Origin: Siderastrea siderea | Lineage: Eukaryota > Cnidaria > Anthozoa > Scleractinia > Rhizangiidae | Reading direction: 5' to 3' | Assembly (NCBI GenBank): GCA_964030785.1 | Contig: OZ034975.1 | Span: 1,237,201 to 1,301,200 of the forward strand | Length of the DNA stretch: 64,000 nucleotides | Shown here: positions 23,242 to 34,300 of the stretch, piece after piece | Position numbering within the stretch: the first letter of the stretch is position 1 | Layout of the letters: every line of letters begins with the position of its first letter | Translations under genes and position numbers: made by a program | The notes under the pieces: model-generated | The model's database searches: none | Told to the model about the DNA's origin: nothing | Seen by the model: the letters and a program-made list of their open reading frames with translations, nothing else

Positions 23242-24465
23242 ATTTTTCACTGCCGCTGAATTTGTGCACTGCCGCTTCTTCAAATTTAAATGCCAGAACT
23301 ACAGCAATCGAGGACCTAATTCTTAATCAGTGAAATAAAACTTTTTATCGACTTGCCTTATTTCAGCAGCGAAGGTTATCTATGGTAGATTGACTAACAG
23401 CGAAAATTTGAATGGCGCGAAAAAAATTTCCACGAATTCAAAGGAGCAGTTCAGTGGATTTGAGCTCTACTTCAAAGACTCTTCAAACGGAATAATAATG
23501 TTTGTATTATTTTGTTGAGTGCTAAATTTTGTAGCCGCGAGTTATCTTAAATTGTTTACACGCGACTCGTGATATCCACATTAAAGTTCGCTTAGGGGCA
23601 TTGAGCAACGCTTTTATTTGTATGAGAACAATAAATAAAGTTTACGGTAGTGAATAATTCGCAGCAAGCTAACAAGCTAAATTAGTTTTAAAACACTCAA
23701 CAAAGCTCCACTAAATCTGTTTCTTTATACTCACAGAACAAAGGAATGCTAATTGCTAATGCAAATTCAGTTCAAGTTTTACCTCGCACATCCCTCGAAA
23801 CATCCCTTTTGCCTATCACTTCGGTCTCGAGTGTTGAAAAATGTTTCCCCTTCCCCAAAACCAATATTATTCTCAAAAATGTTCACGATCGGGGAAATTT
23901 ACGCCTACACAAATAGGAATATGATACTGCATTTGCTTTTTTTGTCATTGACGATATTGTCTCAATCGTGGTTTGATGAGACTCTGCGACGCTAAAATAC
24001 GTCGATTTCCTTGTTTTTGTTTCCGCTTGGTGATTGTTCTTTGAGGCAGTTTTCTGCACAAATCAATTTAAAGTTTTTATTATGGCTCCAGGGCACATTT
24101 GATTTACGCTAAGGCACAATTTATAATTCTAGAACGATCTTTCGTCAGTTTCATGAAATAAACGAAAACGGCAGGTGCATCATCAGCGAAACTCAAATGC
24201 GAGCGAACATTACAAATGAATTTTCGGCAATTAGGAGTCAAAAAACGGGACTTGAAGATTGCCATCCCACTTGTTCGTGACGAATTATAATATCAGGTCA
24301 TTGTGGCTCTCATTTTCCGTGGGTGAGATCAGAAAAAGAATTGGTCAAATGAAACGTACTGTGTTCCAGTTCCTGTGACGCTGTTTCGGTGGCTTTCAAT
24401 TCTCTGCAAGTAATCAGCTGTCACTTTTGATCTTTGCCATTCTAAAGAACTTTTCTTTAAGAGTA
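23242..24465. other. Spacer after gene A copy 2
   Basis: No gene was recognised. Segments at about 23785-23905 and 23950-24015 are the duplicate counterparts of DNA at 20655-20770 and 21655-21725. Confidence 0.5.
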
Positions 24466-24894
24466 ATGGGTTCGATGACCGCGTTTTTGAGCGCTTTTAA
24501 CTTGATGACGTGGTCGCTTTACGGTGTTCAAGGACAAACGAAACAAAAGTCATCCCAGAAACCCACGACGCAGTTGCTGCAAAACGCGATCTTTACATCT
24601 CAGAATGACCTGCCACAAAATAGTGGACCTCTTCACGGAGGAGTCATAGCGTTTATTCTCCTGGGGTGCATAATATTCCTGATTCTGGTTGGAATCTGTA
24701 TCGTAGTTGGATACTTACGAAAGAGAAAGTCAGAGGAATATACTTTAAGATGGGAGAAGAATTTTGAAGTGTCGAGTTTCGAGATGCTAGACCGTGAAGT
24801 GAACAAATCACCGACTGAAAGAAGGGTAACGAAAAAGAAGAGAGCGAACGACATGAATTTGATCTCCAAGTGTGAAGAAGAGACGGTTATATAA
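24466..24894 (+). CDS. Putative small type I membrane protein, 142 aa
   Basis: The first in-frame ATG is at 24466; an upstream extension of the frame has no ATG. Residues 1-23 (MGSMTAFLSAFNLMTWSLYG...) look like a weak signal peptide. A polar Gln/Lys/Thr-rich ectodomain of about 40 residues follows. Residues 62-86 (GVIAFILLGCIIFLILVGIC and on) form a strong membrane helix that ends in the positive stop-transfer sequence RKRK. The cytoplasmic tail of about 55 residues is charged and Lys/Glu-rich and holds a YTLRW segment. An AATAAA lies at 24952-24957, 60 bp after the stop. No family was recognised. It could be a complete one-exon gene or the last exon of a larger receptor. Confidence 0.5.
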   Translation: MGSMTAFLSAFNLMTWSLYGVQGQTKQKSSQKPTTQLLQNAIFTSQNDLPQNSGPLHGGVIAFILLGCIIFLILVGICIVVGYLRKRKSEEYTLRWEKNFEVSSFEMLDREVNKSPTERRVTKKKRANDMNLISKCEEETVI

Positions 24895-24951
24895 ACGACA
24901 GACTGGCGACGAGGAAAGCAATGAAAATTTCACGATTTTCAATGACTGCGT

Positions 24952-24957
24952 AATAAA
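24952..24957 (+). terminator. Polyadenylation signal AATAAA
   Basis: The hexamer AATAAA lies 58 bp beyond the stop of the small membrane protein frame, within GCGTAATAAAAAAG. It supports that frame being transcribed to here, though A/T-rich hexamers are common in this DNA. Confidence 0.35.
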
Positions 24958-25049
24958 AAAGTTCATCATAAACACGACGCCTCTCACTGCTGTTCAGCTC
25001 AGTGTCCGAATCTTGGGCTCAGGTATAATTTTTATGCATGAAACCCTTA

Positions 25050-25270
25050 AGCATAACTATTAAAACGAAAGCTATTAAGCACCATTTTCGTGTGTTGTTG
25101 TTTATTATACTTTACAAAGTGGTTGCAACTTTTGAGTCTGTGGATGAAATCCTTAAGGTGACCATTCAAATGAAAGCTTATGAGCAGTACTTTCCTGTGG
25201 TGCTGTTTATTATGCTGTACAAGGTGGTTCTAACCTTTGAGTCTGTGGATGAACTCCTGACTGCAGATGT
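25050..25270 (+). repeat. 106-bp dispersed repeat, two units
   Basis: Two head-to-tail units, recognisable by AAAGCTATTAAGCACCATTT and AAAGCTTATGAGCAGTACTT, each followed by GTTTATTATNCTNTACAA and GAGTCTGTGGATGAAATCCT. The open frames here are produced by the repeat. Confidence 0.85.
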
Positions 25271-25754
25271 TCAAAAATAGAGAACCTCACCAAACTGTCG
25301 ATTTAACCAAGGTTGAAGAGTGGAATTGCTCGTTTTGTTATCTGACAAGTGCGAACAAGAACTGAGCCGAGAACACTGTCACAGACTAGACATTTAGTCA
25401 CAGACTAAATGCAGTGAAAAATTGGCGACCTTCATTGAATTCACTTCTCCGTAATTTTATGATACAGTAAGAACCGCGAAAACAATGTTTTCGCCCCCTG
25501 CAAATGAACCTTGAGGCCATAAAATACTTTAAAGTATCATAACTTCTTCATATTTGCTTCCATTATTAATAAGGTAGGGGTCTTAAGACAGAAGCTCCCA
25601 GAATTGTTCACTAATCCAGGGAGATAAGTTACTCAAAGAGGAAGCCAAAGGAGATGCATCTGGAGGTTCAATTACATTACGGCTTAGACTTGCTAGTCAT
25701 TTTACCATAACTGCAAGGACAGAACCGATAGAACCGATATAAACTGCACAGGCG

Positions 25755-26460
25755 CGTACGATATCATCCACAAAGTTAAAAGTTAGAACCACCTCGCTGC
25801 TCCATAGCTTTCATTTCAATGGTTCCACTTTAGTATTTCATTCACAGACTTAAACGTTTGAATAGACAGCATAATAAGCAACACCACTGGAAAGTCCTGC
25901 TTATAACAGCTTTCATTTGAATAGTCACACTTCAGGATTTCATCCACAGGCTTAACAGTTAGAACCACCTTGTACAGCATAATAAACAGTATCACAGAGA
26001 AAGTACTGCTTAATAGCTTTGATTTAATTGGCCACACTTTACGATATCTTCCACGGACTCAAAAGTTAGAACCACCTCGTACAACATATCAATCAGCACC
26101 ACAGGAAAGCACTGCTCAGTAGCTTTCATTTGAATAGTCACACTTTAGGATTTCATCCAGAGACTCAAAAGTTAGAACCACCTTGTACAGCATAATCAAC
26201 ATCACCACAGGAAATTACTACTCAGTAGCTTTCATTTGAATGGTCTCATCCGCAGACTCAAAAGTTAGAACCACCTTGTACAGCATAATAAACAGCACCG
26301 CAAGAAAGTACTGCTCAGTGGCTTTCATTTGAATGGTCACACTTCAGGATTTCATCCGCAGACTCAAAAGTTAGAACTACCTTGTACTGCATAATAAAGA
26401 GTAGGCCCACAGAAAAGTATTGCTTAACAGCGTTCATTTGCATGGTCATAGTACGAATTA
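25755..26460 (-). repeat. 106-bp dispersed repeat, seven tandem units
   Basis: The motif AGCTTTCATTTGAATGG recurs at about 25809, 25908, 26014, 26121, 26226, 26320 and 26431, spaced 94-111 bp. Each unit carries ACTTTAGGATTTCATCC, GACTCAAAAGTTAGAACCAC and TTGTACAGCATAATAAACAG. It is the longest array of this repeat in the window and lies opposite in orientation to the array at 25050-25270. Confidence 0.9.
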
Positions 26461-26461
26461 A

Positions 26462-26700
26462 AGTTGATTTCCACTGTTGCGTAAATTTTACGTGCGTACG
26501 GGCGTGAATTTAACTGGCTTTAGGTGCGTAAATAAAATTAAAGACGATGTATGAACGGCTTACGTAAACGTAAAAACTTTCAACTTTTTACGTCAACGTT
26601 AGCCGTTCATGCATCGTCTCTAATTTTATTTACGCACGTAAAGCCAGTTAAATTTACGCCCTTACGCACGTAAAATTTACGCAACAGTGGAAATCAACCT
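26462..26700. mobile_element. Near-perfect palindromic MITE with TTAA target site
   Basis: 239 bp, almost fully self-complementary. The left end AGTTGATTTCCACTGTTGCG is matched by the right end CGCAACAGTGGAAATCAACCT. It is flanked by exact TTAA (26458-26461 and 26701-26704). TTAA duplication is the hallmark of the piggyBac superfamily, though the ends do not begin CCYT as in classic piggyBac. High arm identity indicates recent activity. No protein is encoded. Confidence 0.8.
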
Positions 26701-26704
26701 TTAA

Positions 26705-28377
26705 TCCACACACGCAAAAGTTTGAACCGCATGCCATGAGCTGACCTTAGAAGGCAAAAGTGCATGTCAGTTGTCGCTCTGTACCAGACGACAACTAGTC
26801 GAACTAGAGGGTTTTTGGCTCTTTAATCCTTCAGTTCTCAAGTCTGATCTACATAGAATCTCTTCCTACTTTATTAAGACACTTGTGAGCAGGGAAGTGT
26901 CAAGACAACAGAAAAATACTCGATCTACGACGAATTTCTCATGACCAACAGTATGAGAAATGAAAGGCCGCCAGTAAGAATTGATATTTTACACTGGACT
27001 GTTACTTCTCAGTAAAATGGAAGGAAAACTATCTACGGCCAAGCCACTTAATTAAAATTATTTACCATCAACAACTATCGTTGGCACACATTCTAGTTTT
27101 GGTCTCTAAATAGGGTGATCTTTTTAAAGGTCCATGATAATTTATACCATCAACAGTGTCTTTCTTCGCGAAGCGCGAGCGGTGAAGTCGTAAACCGCGA
27201 GTTGCGCGGGCGCGAGAAGAGGAAGAATAAAGACCCACGTCCTCCCTGTCCTCAATAGTCCACTTACCAGTTTACTAAGACTGCTAAATAAAAATATTAG
27301 ACTCATCTTTACAGTCTCAATATGAAGTAAAATATACACAAATACTAGAAGAAAAGTGCTGAATTCTAAAGTAATACACTACACAGAGTTGAGAATAGGT
27401 CACCTTCTCACTAGTATTTGTGATATTGTAATATTTTACTTCAGAGTAAGACTAACCCGGTACAAATGCGTCTTTTATCTTTTTATTCAGCGGTCCTGGT
27501 GAATTCGAAACTGGATTATACTTCCACATTTTTTATCGTTGATTTGCATAACTTCCACTTTTCGCTCACGCTTAGGATCTGAGAAAATTAGGCCAACTAC
27601 TCGCAGTTTACTTTGCCGAAAGGATGAGAATTCTACAAGCCCATAAAGTGATCACCATCGAGTTTCTCTTTGTTAGGTCAACAATCGATCAACCCTAGAG
27701 GTCATGAGAATAAAGGAAATGGTCACATCAGATAAATTACCCTAATGTTTGCGCTTACTGCTACAGGAAACACGAGACACCAATTAAGGACATCAGGGTT
27801 TCAAGGATCCAGCAAAATTTACTGCGTTTCTGTGGTTGTATCACCCTTACAAACGTCTTTAAATTCGAAGTTCTTTTGTATTATCTCGTTTGATCTTTAA
27901 ATTATTCCTGTAAGCTTCTCACAGTAACTACATCATGCAGTGTTCCCTAATTTAAGCTGGGGGGTAAATCTAATTATCTAAAATTTATGCTAATGAGGAA
28001 ATTGTGCAGAGCTAAGATCACCCTTTTGCCGTATCCGTAACTTTTTGTTTCTCTGTTTTTCCACATTCATTTCTTGTGCAATTGTCCTCTTCTTATATTC
28101 CACTTTTTTCTGTCCCGCTTTCATTGTCCACAGTCTCGATACGAACTTTCCAAAATGAACGAACTGGTAGTTGTGACGTTACGCGCATTTCTAAAGGATG
28201 CAGTTCGAGTATTTTGTCTTTTGTGTCACTCGTAAGAAAATCATAATTTTCGATGTTCACGGTAGGGAGAGTCAACAGAATACAGGGCGCATTTCATGCA
28301 TAAAACTGAGGAAATCTCTGCAGTCAGGGCGCGGTTTGTTCGCGGGTTTTGCGCGCATTCGAGGTTGTGTGCCATTG
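26705..28377. other. Intergenic DNA downstream of IPO5
   Basis: No gene was recognised. A CpG-rich patch at 27160-27235 resembles the GC-rich dispersed repeat at 17680. A weak piece of the ~205-bp inverted-repeat family (GAGAATAAAGGAAATGGTCA) is at about 27705-27760. Confidence 0.5.
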
Positions 28378-28383
28378 TTTATT
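28378..28383 (-). terminator. Polyadenylation signal overlapping the IPO5 stop codon
   Basis: On the minus strand the IPO5 stop TGA is followed at once by ATAAA, so AATAAA shares the A of the stop codon. If used, it would give a 3' untranslated region of only about 15-30 nt. No other AATAAA is obvious for several hundred bases downstream. Confidence 0.4.
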
Positions 28384-31300
28384 CAGCTTTCTGCCTCTAG
28401 TGATTGTTTCAGAGCTTCTTGGTGCAGTTCGCTGAGTTGTCCGACACATGCCGTCCACATGTCTGCGGCAGTCTGCATAGGTAAGAAAAAATAGTTTAGT
28501 TTTAGATTAGGCGCGTGTGACCAAGTGTCTCAGTTTTAGAACGAAATCACGTCAAATCGAGTGAGCCATTTTTCTATTTGACTCTTCAAAAAGGTTGCTA
28601 AGAAACAAGATGTATCCTGAAGAAATTGCCTTGCCGCCATTCCCTTCGTTTGCCAATTCCTTCAAGGGTATGTACCCTGGAAGTTATGTTCAGACGTGTT
28701 TTGTATAGAGCTTGAACGCCTATCCCTGTCTCAGACAAAAATATATGCTTTTTAAAAAATATTTTAGAACTTCCTCTAAGAAAATCTTGTCAGTTTCTTA
28801 CACCGAGGTAGACCCGAAAAATGTCCCAAAACTTACTTATTTCCTCATTAATTGCCTCACCTGTATTTGTCGTATAATGGAAAGAACTCTTTTTCGCGCC
28901 GCCTCGTCATCGCTAAGAACATCATGGACAAACACCTCGGCAAAAACCTGAAGTATTCGTGGAAGATTACTGTTATTTGTACCCAGAGCAAGAGGGTTAT
29001 TCCTGATTGAAGAAGAAAAAGATACAAAATCAGCATTTCAATAAACATAACAAGCATGCCTCCGTAATCTACTTGGCAGTTCTCTTTGTTTTGTTCGAGC
29101 TTTTCTGAGAGTCTAAAGAACTAAACCAAATAAATATCATCTATCAATCACCAAATAGCAAGTAACGTAACAAACAAAATCAGAACTTGAGGCAGAAAAA
29201 ATCTAGTTGGTTTCAAGCGAGGAAAAACAGGCAAACACTGCCAAGCACGGGAAAACATGTTACTGGAGTAAAAGGGCGGGAAAACAAGTAACCGGTGCGT
29301 AGCCCGGGAAATCGCCCAACGCAGAAAACATGCAACCGGTAAAACATACAACAAACCGGTAATCGCAGAACGGGTTAACACTCCTCTACATTAGTTTTAA
29401 GCACTGATTGCCAGAGTCTAAACCTAACAACACTTCTACATTGACGAAGGCCAAGCTCTGTTCTGCAAACGGTTAGCATTCAATTATTGTTAGATACTTT
29501 ACTTAGTGGGCTATTGTCTGACGCTAGGGGCGAAACATTTCAATATTCAAAGGGGTTAGATGCATGGGGCGGTGTGTCTAAGACGTGATTTTACTGACAT
29601 TTAATTTCAATCTCTATCCTACTACCCACTTACCCCTCAATCAAATCGCACAGATAACCGTAGACATGTGGGGCTTCTTCTTTATCTTCCGTTATCGGCA
29701 GCGCCGCGATTAACGCCGGAATCACTTCGTTTAGTGCGATGTTTCCACGGTTGTATTTACATATTTTTGCTACCGCAGAAATTGCATTTTCTGTTGCATT
29801 CACATTTTCACGACTCCTGGAATCCTGGGCGTTTATGACTTGGAATAACAATGGTACTACCTCTGAAAAGGCAATAACACAGCAGATTTAACTCTTTAAG
29901 CCCCAATATCAATATGCATATTCTCCTTAGTGCTCTCCATATATTTCTTATGGTACTAGTTGGGAGAATTTGAACAAATATGAAGACATTGCATGTTTGG
30001 TGTTCATTTCCTTTATTCTCGTGACCTGTATTTTTGTTAAAGTAGGGATATTGTAAGGAGAAATTAGAAGCTTGTCACTATTGGGGCTAAATGGGTTAAA
30101 ACAAGTGTTTATATTTAACCCTAACCCTCCCAGTTAGAAAATGCCCTAAACTGCAAAGGTGACAGTAATGTCCTTCAGATCAGAACACAAGCTTCAGTAC
30201 CAGTATGGCTTTAGAATTTTAACCCTTTAAGCCCCAACAGTGACTAGCATCAAATTTCTCCTTATGATATTAGTGCATTATAACGCATTCAGGTCGTGAG
30301 AATTAAGGAAATGATCACCAGAGATAAAACGTGATGTTTAAGCAAATTCTCCTAGCTAATGCCATGAGAAACGTGTGAAGAACAGTGAGTAGAATATGTA
30401 GGCTGATATTGGGGGTTAAGGGGTTAAACCAGACACGTTCGCAGAGACTTCATCTCTCCCCATCCCTTCCGGCCCCGTTGCCGTTGTAGCGTGATAAACA
30501 TTTTGTGATGATCTCAAGCATGTGCACAACGTTAAAAACGTTGCACCATTCTGATTCAAATTTTCCTTGTTGTCCAAGGTGGACCGATTTGCCGCAAGGC
30601 AGGTGACTTTACGCTCTAGCATGCGTTTGCCCACGTTGCTAGTTTTTACTTGATTACAGCTAACAGAAGGAAAGACTACTTGTGGCAAGTGACAAAGCAG
30701 CTCGTTGGAAAATCTAAAAGGACCCCTAAAAGGTGCCAGAATCTCGTTTTGTGGGCGTGATTCGAACTAATTTTTACTCCTAAGAGGTACCAGTGTTAGT
30801 TTATACTATTTGGGAGTAACAAATTCAAGTACCAAGGCTGACAAGTAGGTTTTTTCCGACCATATTTGTCCCCTCTTCTACCTTAAAGTGGTACCAAGTA
30901 ATTCTTAGTGTTCAAGTTAGATTTAAACACCCTAAGTACTAGTATCAAACCACAACTTTTAGCCCCCAGAAGGAACAACACCTTCCCCCAGCCGTCAGTT
31001 TAAATTGGGAATCCCCTTCGGGGGGAGGGTATCAGAATGTCTGGGTAGGCAACAACTTGAGGGCGCAAACGGCGATAAACAGACCTGCGCACGCTGTGAT
31101 GTACTCCTCGCCTCCAAACTGAGCCATCATTCCACAGCCATAACAAGCAGCCTAAAAAAGACAACAACAGGCACGATTAAATAAACCAAGGGGAAGCTTT
31201 AAAAAGGTCACACGGATTGAACACCAGCCAGTCTCTTTACAGACTCTTTACAGTCTCTATAAGGTCTAACAGATTCAAAACCATCCAGACCATCCAGTCT

Positions 31301-34300
31301 CTTTACAGTCTCTTTACAGACTCTTTAGTCTCTTTACAGTCTCTATAAGGCCAAACAGACTCAACATCATCCAGCATTGCAGAATACAAGTTTGTTGTAC
31401 GGGTGTCAATCAAACTTTTCTAGGCACCATTCAACATGCGTTCTGCTTGCCGAAGTCAAGTGTTGAATGGAAATATAGACTATGTTTGGCAGGGCCCTAA
31501 AAAACTCCTGCCGTAAATCCTGGGAGTTGTATTCAAAACAACATCCTTCTGACCATTTCCTGTATTTCAGGAGAGAAGCAATGAAGAATCGAACAACCTT
31601 ATCTGTAAATTTAAACAAACGTCTGAACAACACTCGAACTTACATTCATCTTAGACTTCATAAAATACAGTCACCGCGATAGGCATGATTCATAGGGAAC
31701 TAGGCATTAACGCTTCTCGGAGAGAATAAGTTAACCATTTAAGGCGTTTTTCATACCTAAATTTCAGTTTGAGATTAGACGATTAAAGAGATGGAGAAAG
31801 GTTTTTAATAAATCGCCACTAGAAATCTGACACTACCCTGGATTATCATGGGTATGACTGTGCTCAGTTTAACGCCGATCCCTTCGCGTCGCGTCTCCTC
31901 GAAATTTCGCGCGCGCGCGCGTGTATTTTGCCCGCCCCACAATCGCCATCGCCAAAATTAGAGACTACTCGCAGTCTAAGATCAGACAGTAGCTTAAACA
32001 GATACTTAAGACTTACTGAACGAAAAACACAATAAATAAATAAATAAATAAATAAATAGACATACCTGTCTCACATCAGAATTCCTGTCAATAACATAAT
32101 TCATCATTGGCCGCAGAAAATATTCCTGATACTTGAATGATGCCTGGAAAACAAAGGAAAACCAGTTTACTCCATCATTACACATTGTTTGCTGAACAAC
32201 TCTTGTACGCTAAATGAAGACGGTAACTAGATACTCACTGATCCAGTGTGTTCTACAACATCATCAAACACACACAAGGACCACTGCTTGTCTTGAGCAG
32301 AACTGCCAGGCGCCTGCGAGAAAAAAAATCGAATCGAATCAAACCAAAATAATGCTAAAGAACGGGAGCTGAAAGCTAGTTACTATAGAACACTGTAGAT
32401 GTTTGGGCCAATTTGAATTCGAGGAGTTGAAACATATGGTTTGCGTTTCCAGAACAGTTTTCCTCTCTCCAAATTCTACTCCTAATTTTATGACCCTAAA
32501 TGATTCTCATTTCTTAAAGAGCAGCCGCCCACCTTTGACCGAAAAAAAATGGTTTAAGCTTTTGTCAGTAGAGGGATAAGACATAAAACAGACGTACACA
32601 ATTTTTATCAGTACGCACATGATTCCAGAAAGGTTTTGAAGACTAAAATTCTCATTAAATACCCAATTCTGTCAATGGATTTGACAGCGACAACAAAAAC
32701 TTGAAAAAGGAAAAATTTTGCTGGTTCATGAGTAAATTGTGGGTAACATGCATCACGTGCAAAGCATGAACTAAATTTACCCAAGTAGAAGACTAATAAA
32801 CATTTGAACACTTAACTTACCAACAACGAGTGAAAATCGGGAAGAAGTTGTTCAAAGAACGGTAAAGCAGCTTCTTTATGTGTGCCAAACAAAGCGTGCA
32901 TTATATCAGACACCTATGGAGAACACAAGATGAAATTTTAAATTAACTGTACCTCTAAAACCCACCAAGTGTTCGAATTTAAGAAATTTTGATTTAAGGA
33001 AAAAAACGAAGGAGAATTTAACCTTACCTTGCTCAAGATATGTACATCAGTCTCGTGCTGAAAAGAAGACAAAGGAAAGTTATATTCAGCCAAACATACT
33101 TCATGGTCAAAGACGCAGAGCAAACGCAAGGCATGCTGGCCGTTTGGAGAGAAATGCCAGAGCTAAAACTTTCGTCAGTTGTGTTATGTACATTAAATCG
33201 GATCTCAAACAAATTTTTAAAGAGTGTTATTTGGTCAGTTCAATCAACCTCTTCAGAAATGGCTGGTTATGCATAGCTGGTAGCACTCAACAACAAGAAA
33301 AACATGGTACACTGACCTCATCCTGTAAATCTTCTTCAACTTCTTCGTCATAATCTTCCTCCTTTCTTCTCTCTGCCCAAAAAAAAAAAACAAGGACGTC
33401 AACGAACGACCAAATTTGAAGTCTTGGCCAAACCAAAACAGGAGTTGACATGAGTTGAAAGCCAAGCAAAAGCAAAGATTGATTCCCCATCGATTCTAAT
33501 GAAAATTAAGAGCGCTTTGTCAAATGACTGTCGTAAAAACAAAACCAAAGTAATTACCCCAGCCAATCACAACAAACAAAAATTAACCAATGAACCAATC
33601 AGAACTCGAAGAAAATACATGTAACCGGCGCCAAGCGCGGGAAAACGCCTGCAAGCAAGTCACAATGGTTTGAGTTTTACCTCTGATTAGTCGAAAAGGA
33701 GGTTCGAGATTTTTTAACCAATCACAGTGCGAATAAACGACAACCAAAGCAAAACGCGAATTACTTTCGACACTCAATTGAAAACCGCTCTAAGCAGATT
33801 CAAACTCTTTGAAAAGACAAGAGAGTTCAAGCAGAATGACAGCGACATTTTGAATTCTTTTCAGGTCTAATTCTCGTTTGCCCAGCTTTTCTCGAAGAGT
33901 TTGACCTCTTGTCAGCTATCGTTTTTGATGCACTCAGGTTCTAAAGACAAGAGGAAATTCCCCAATACTCACGCTGTCTTTCCACTTGTCTGTTTTTATG
34001 CATGTCTATAATTTCATGCAGCATGGTCCCAAGCTCAGTGAAATAATCAGGCGTCATACAACCAACACCCAAAGTCTCTATACACTGAGCAAGCGCATTC
34101 ATGATCAAAATCTGCACTTCCGGTTCCGGTTCAGTGCTCATGGCCTTGAGCACTTCCGGGCACATGAAGGCCCACATCTGTCTCAGATATGCGTCCCCTT
34201 TGATCTTAGCGCACTCCAAGAGGTATGGTAACGATTCTGCAGCTGCCGTCCGCACAAGATCATGGAAGTAGAATTTGAGTAAAGGAACCATCAATTTAAC

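Noticed and set aside
25038..26037. Frames of 70-80 codons with [11 protein letters not shown]
   Set aside because: Produced by the 106-bp tandem repeat, whose length is not a multiple of three, so frames change from unit to unit.
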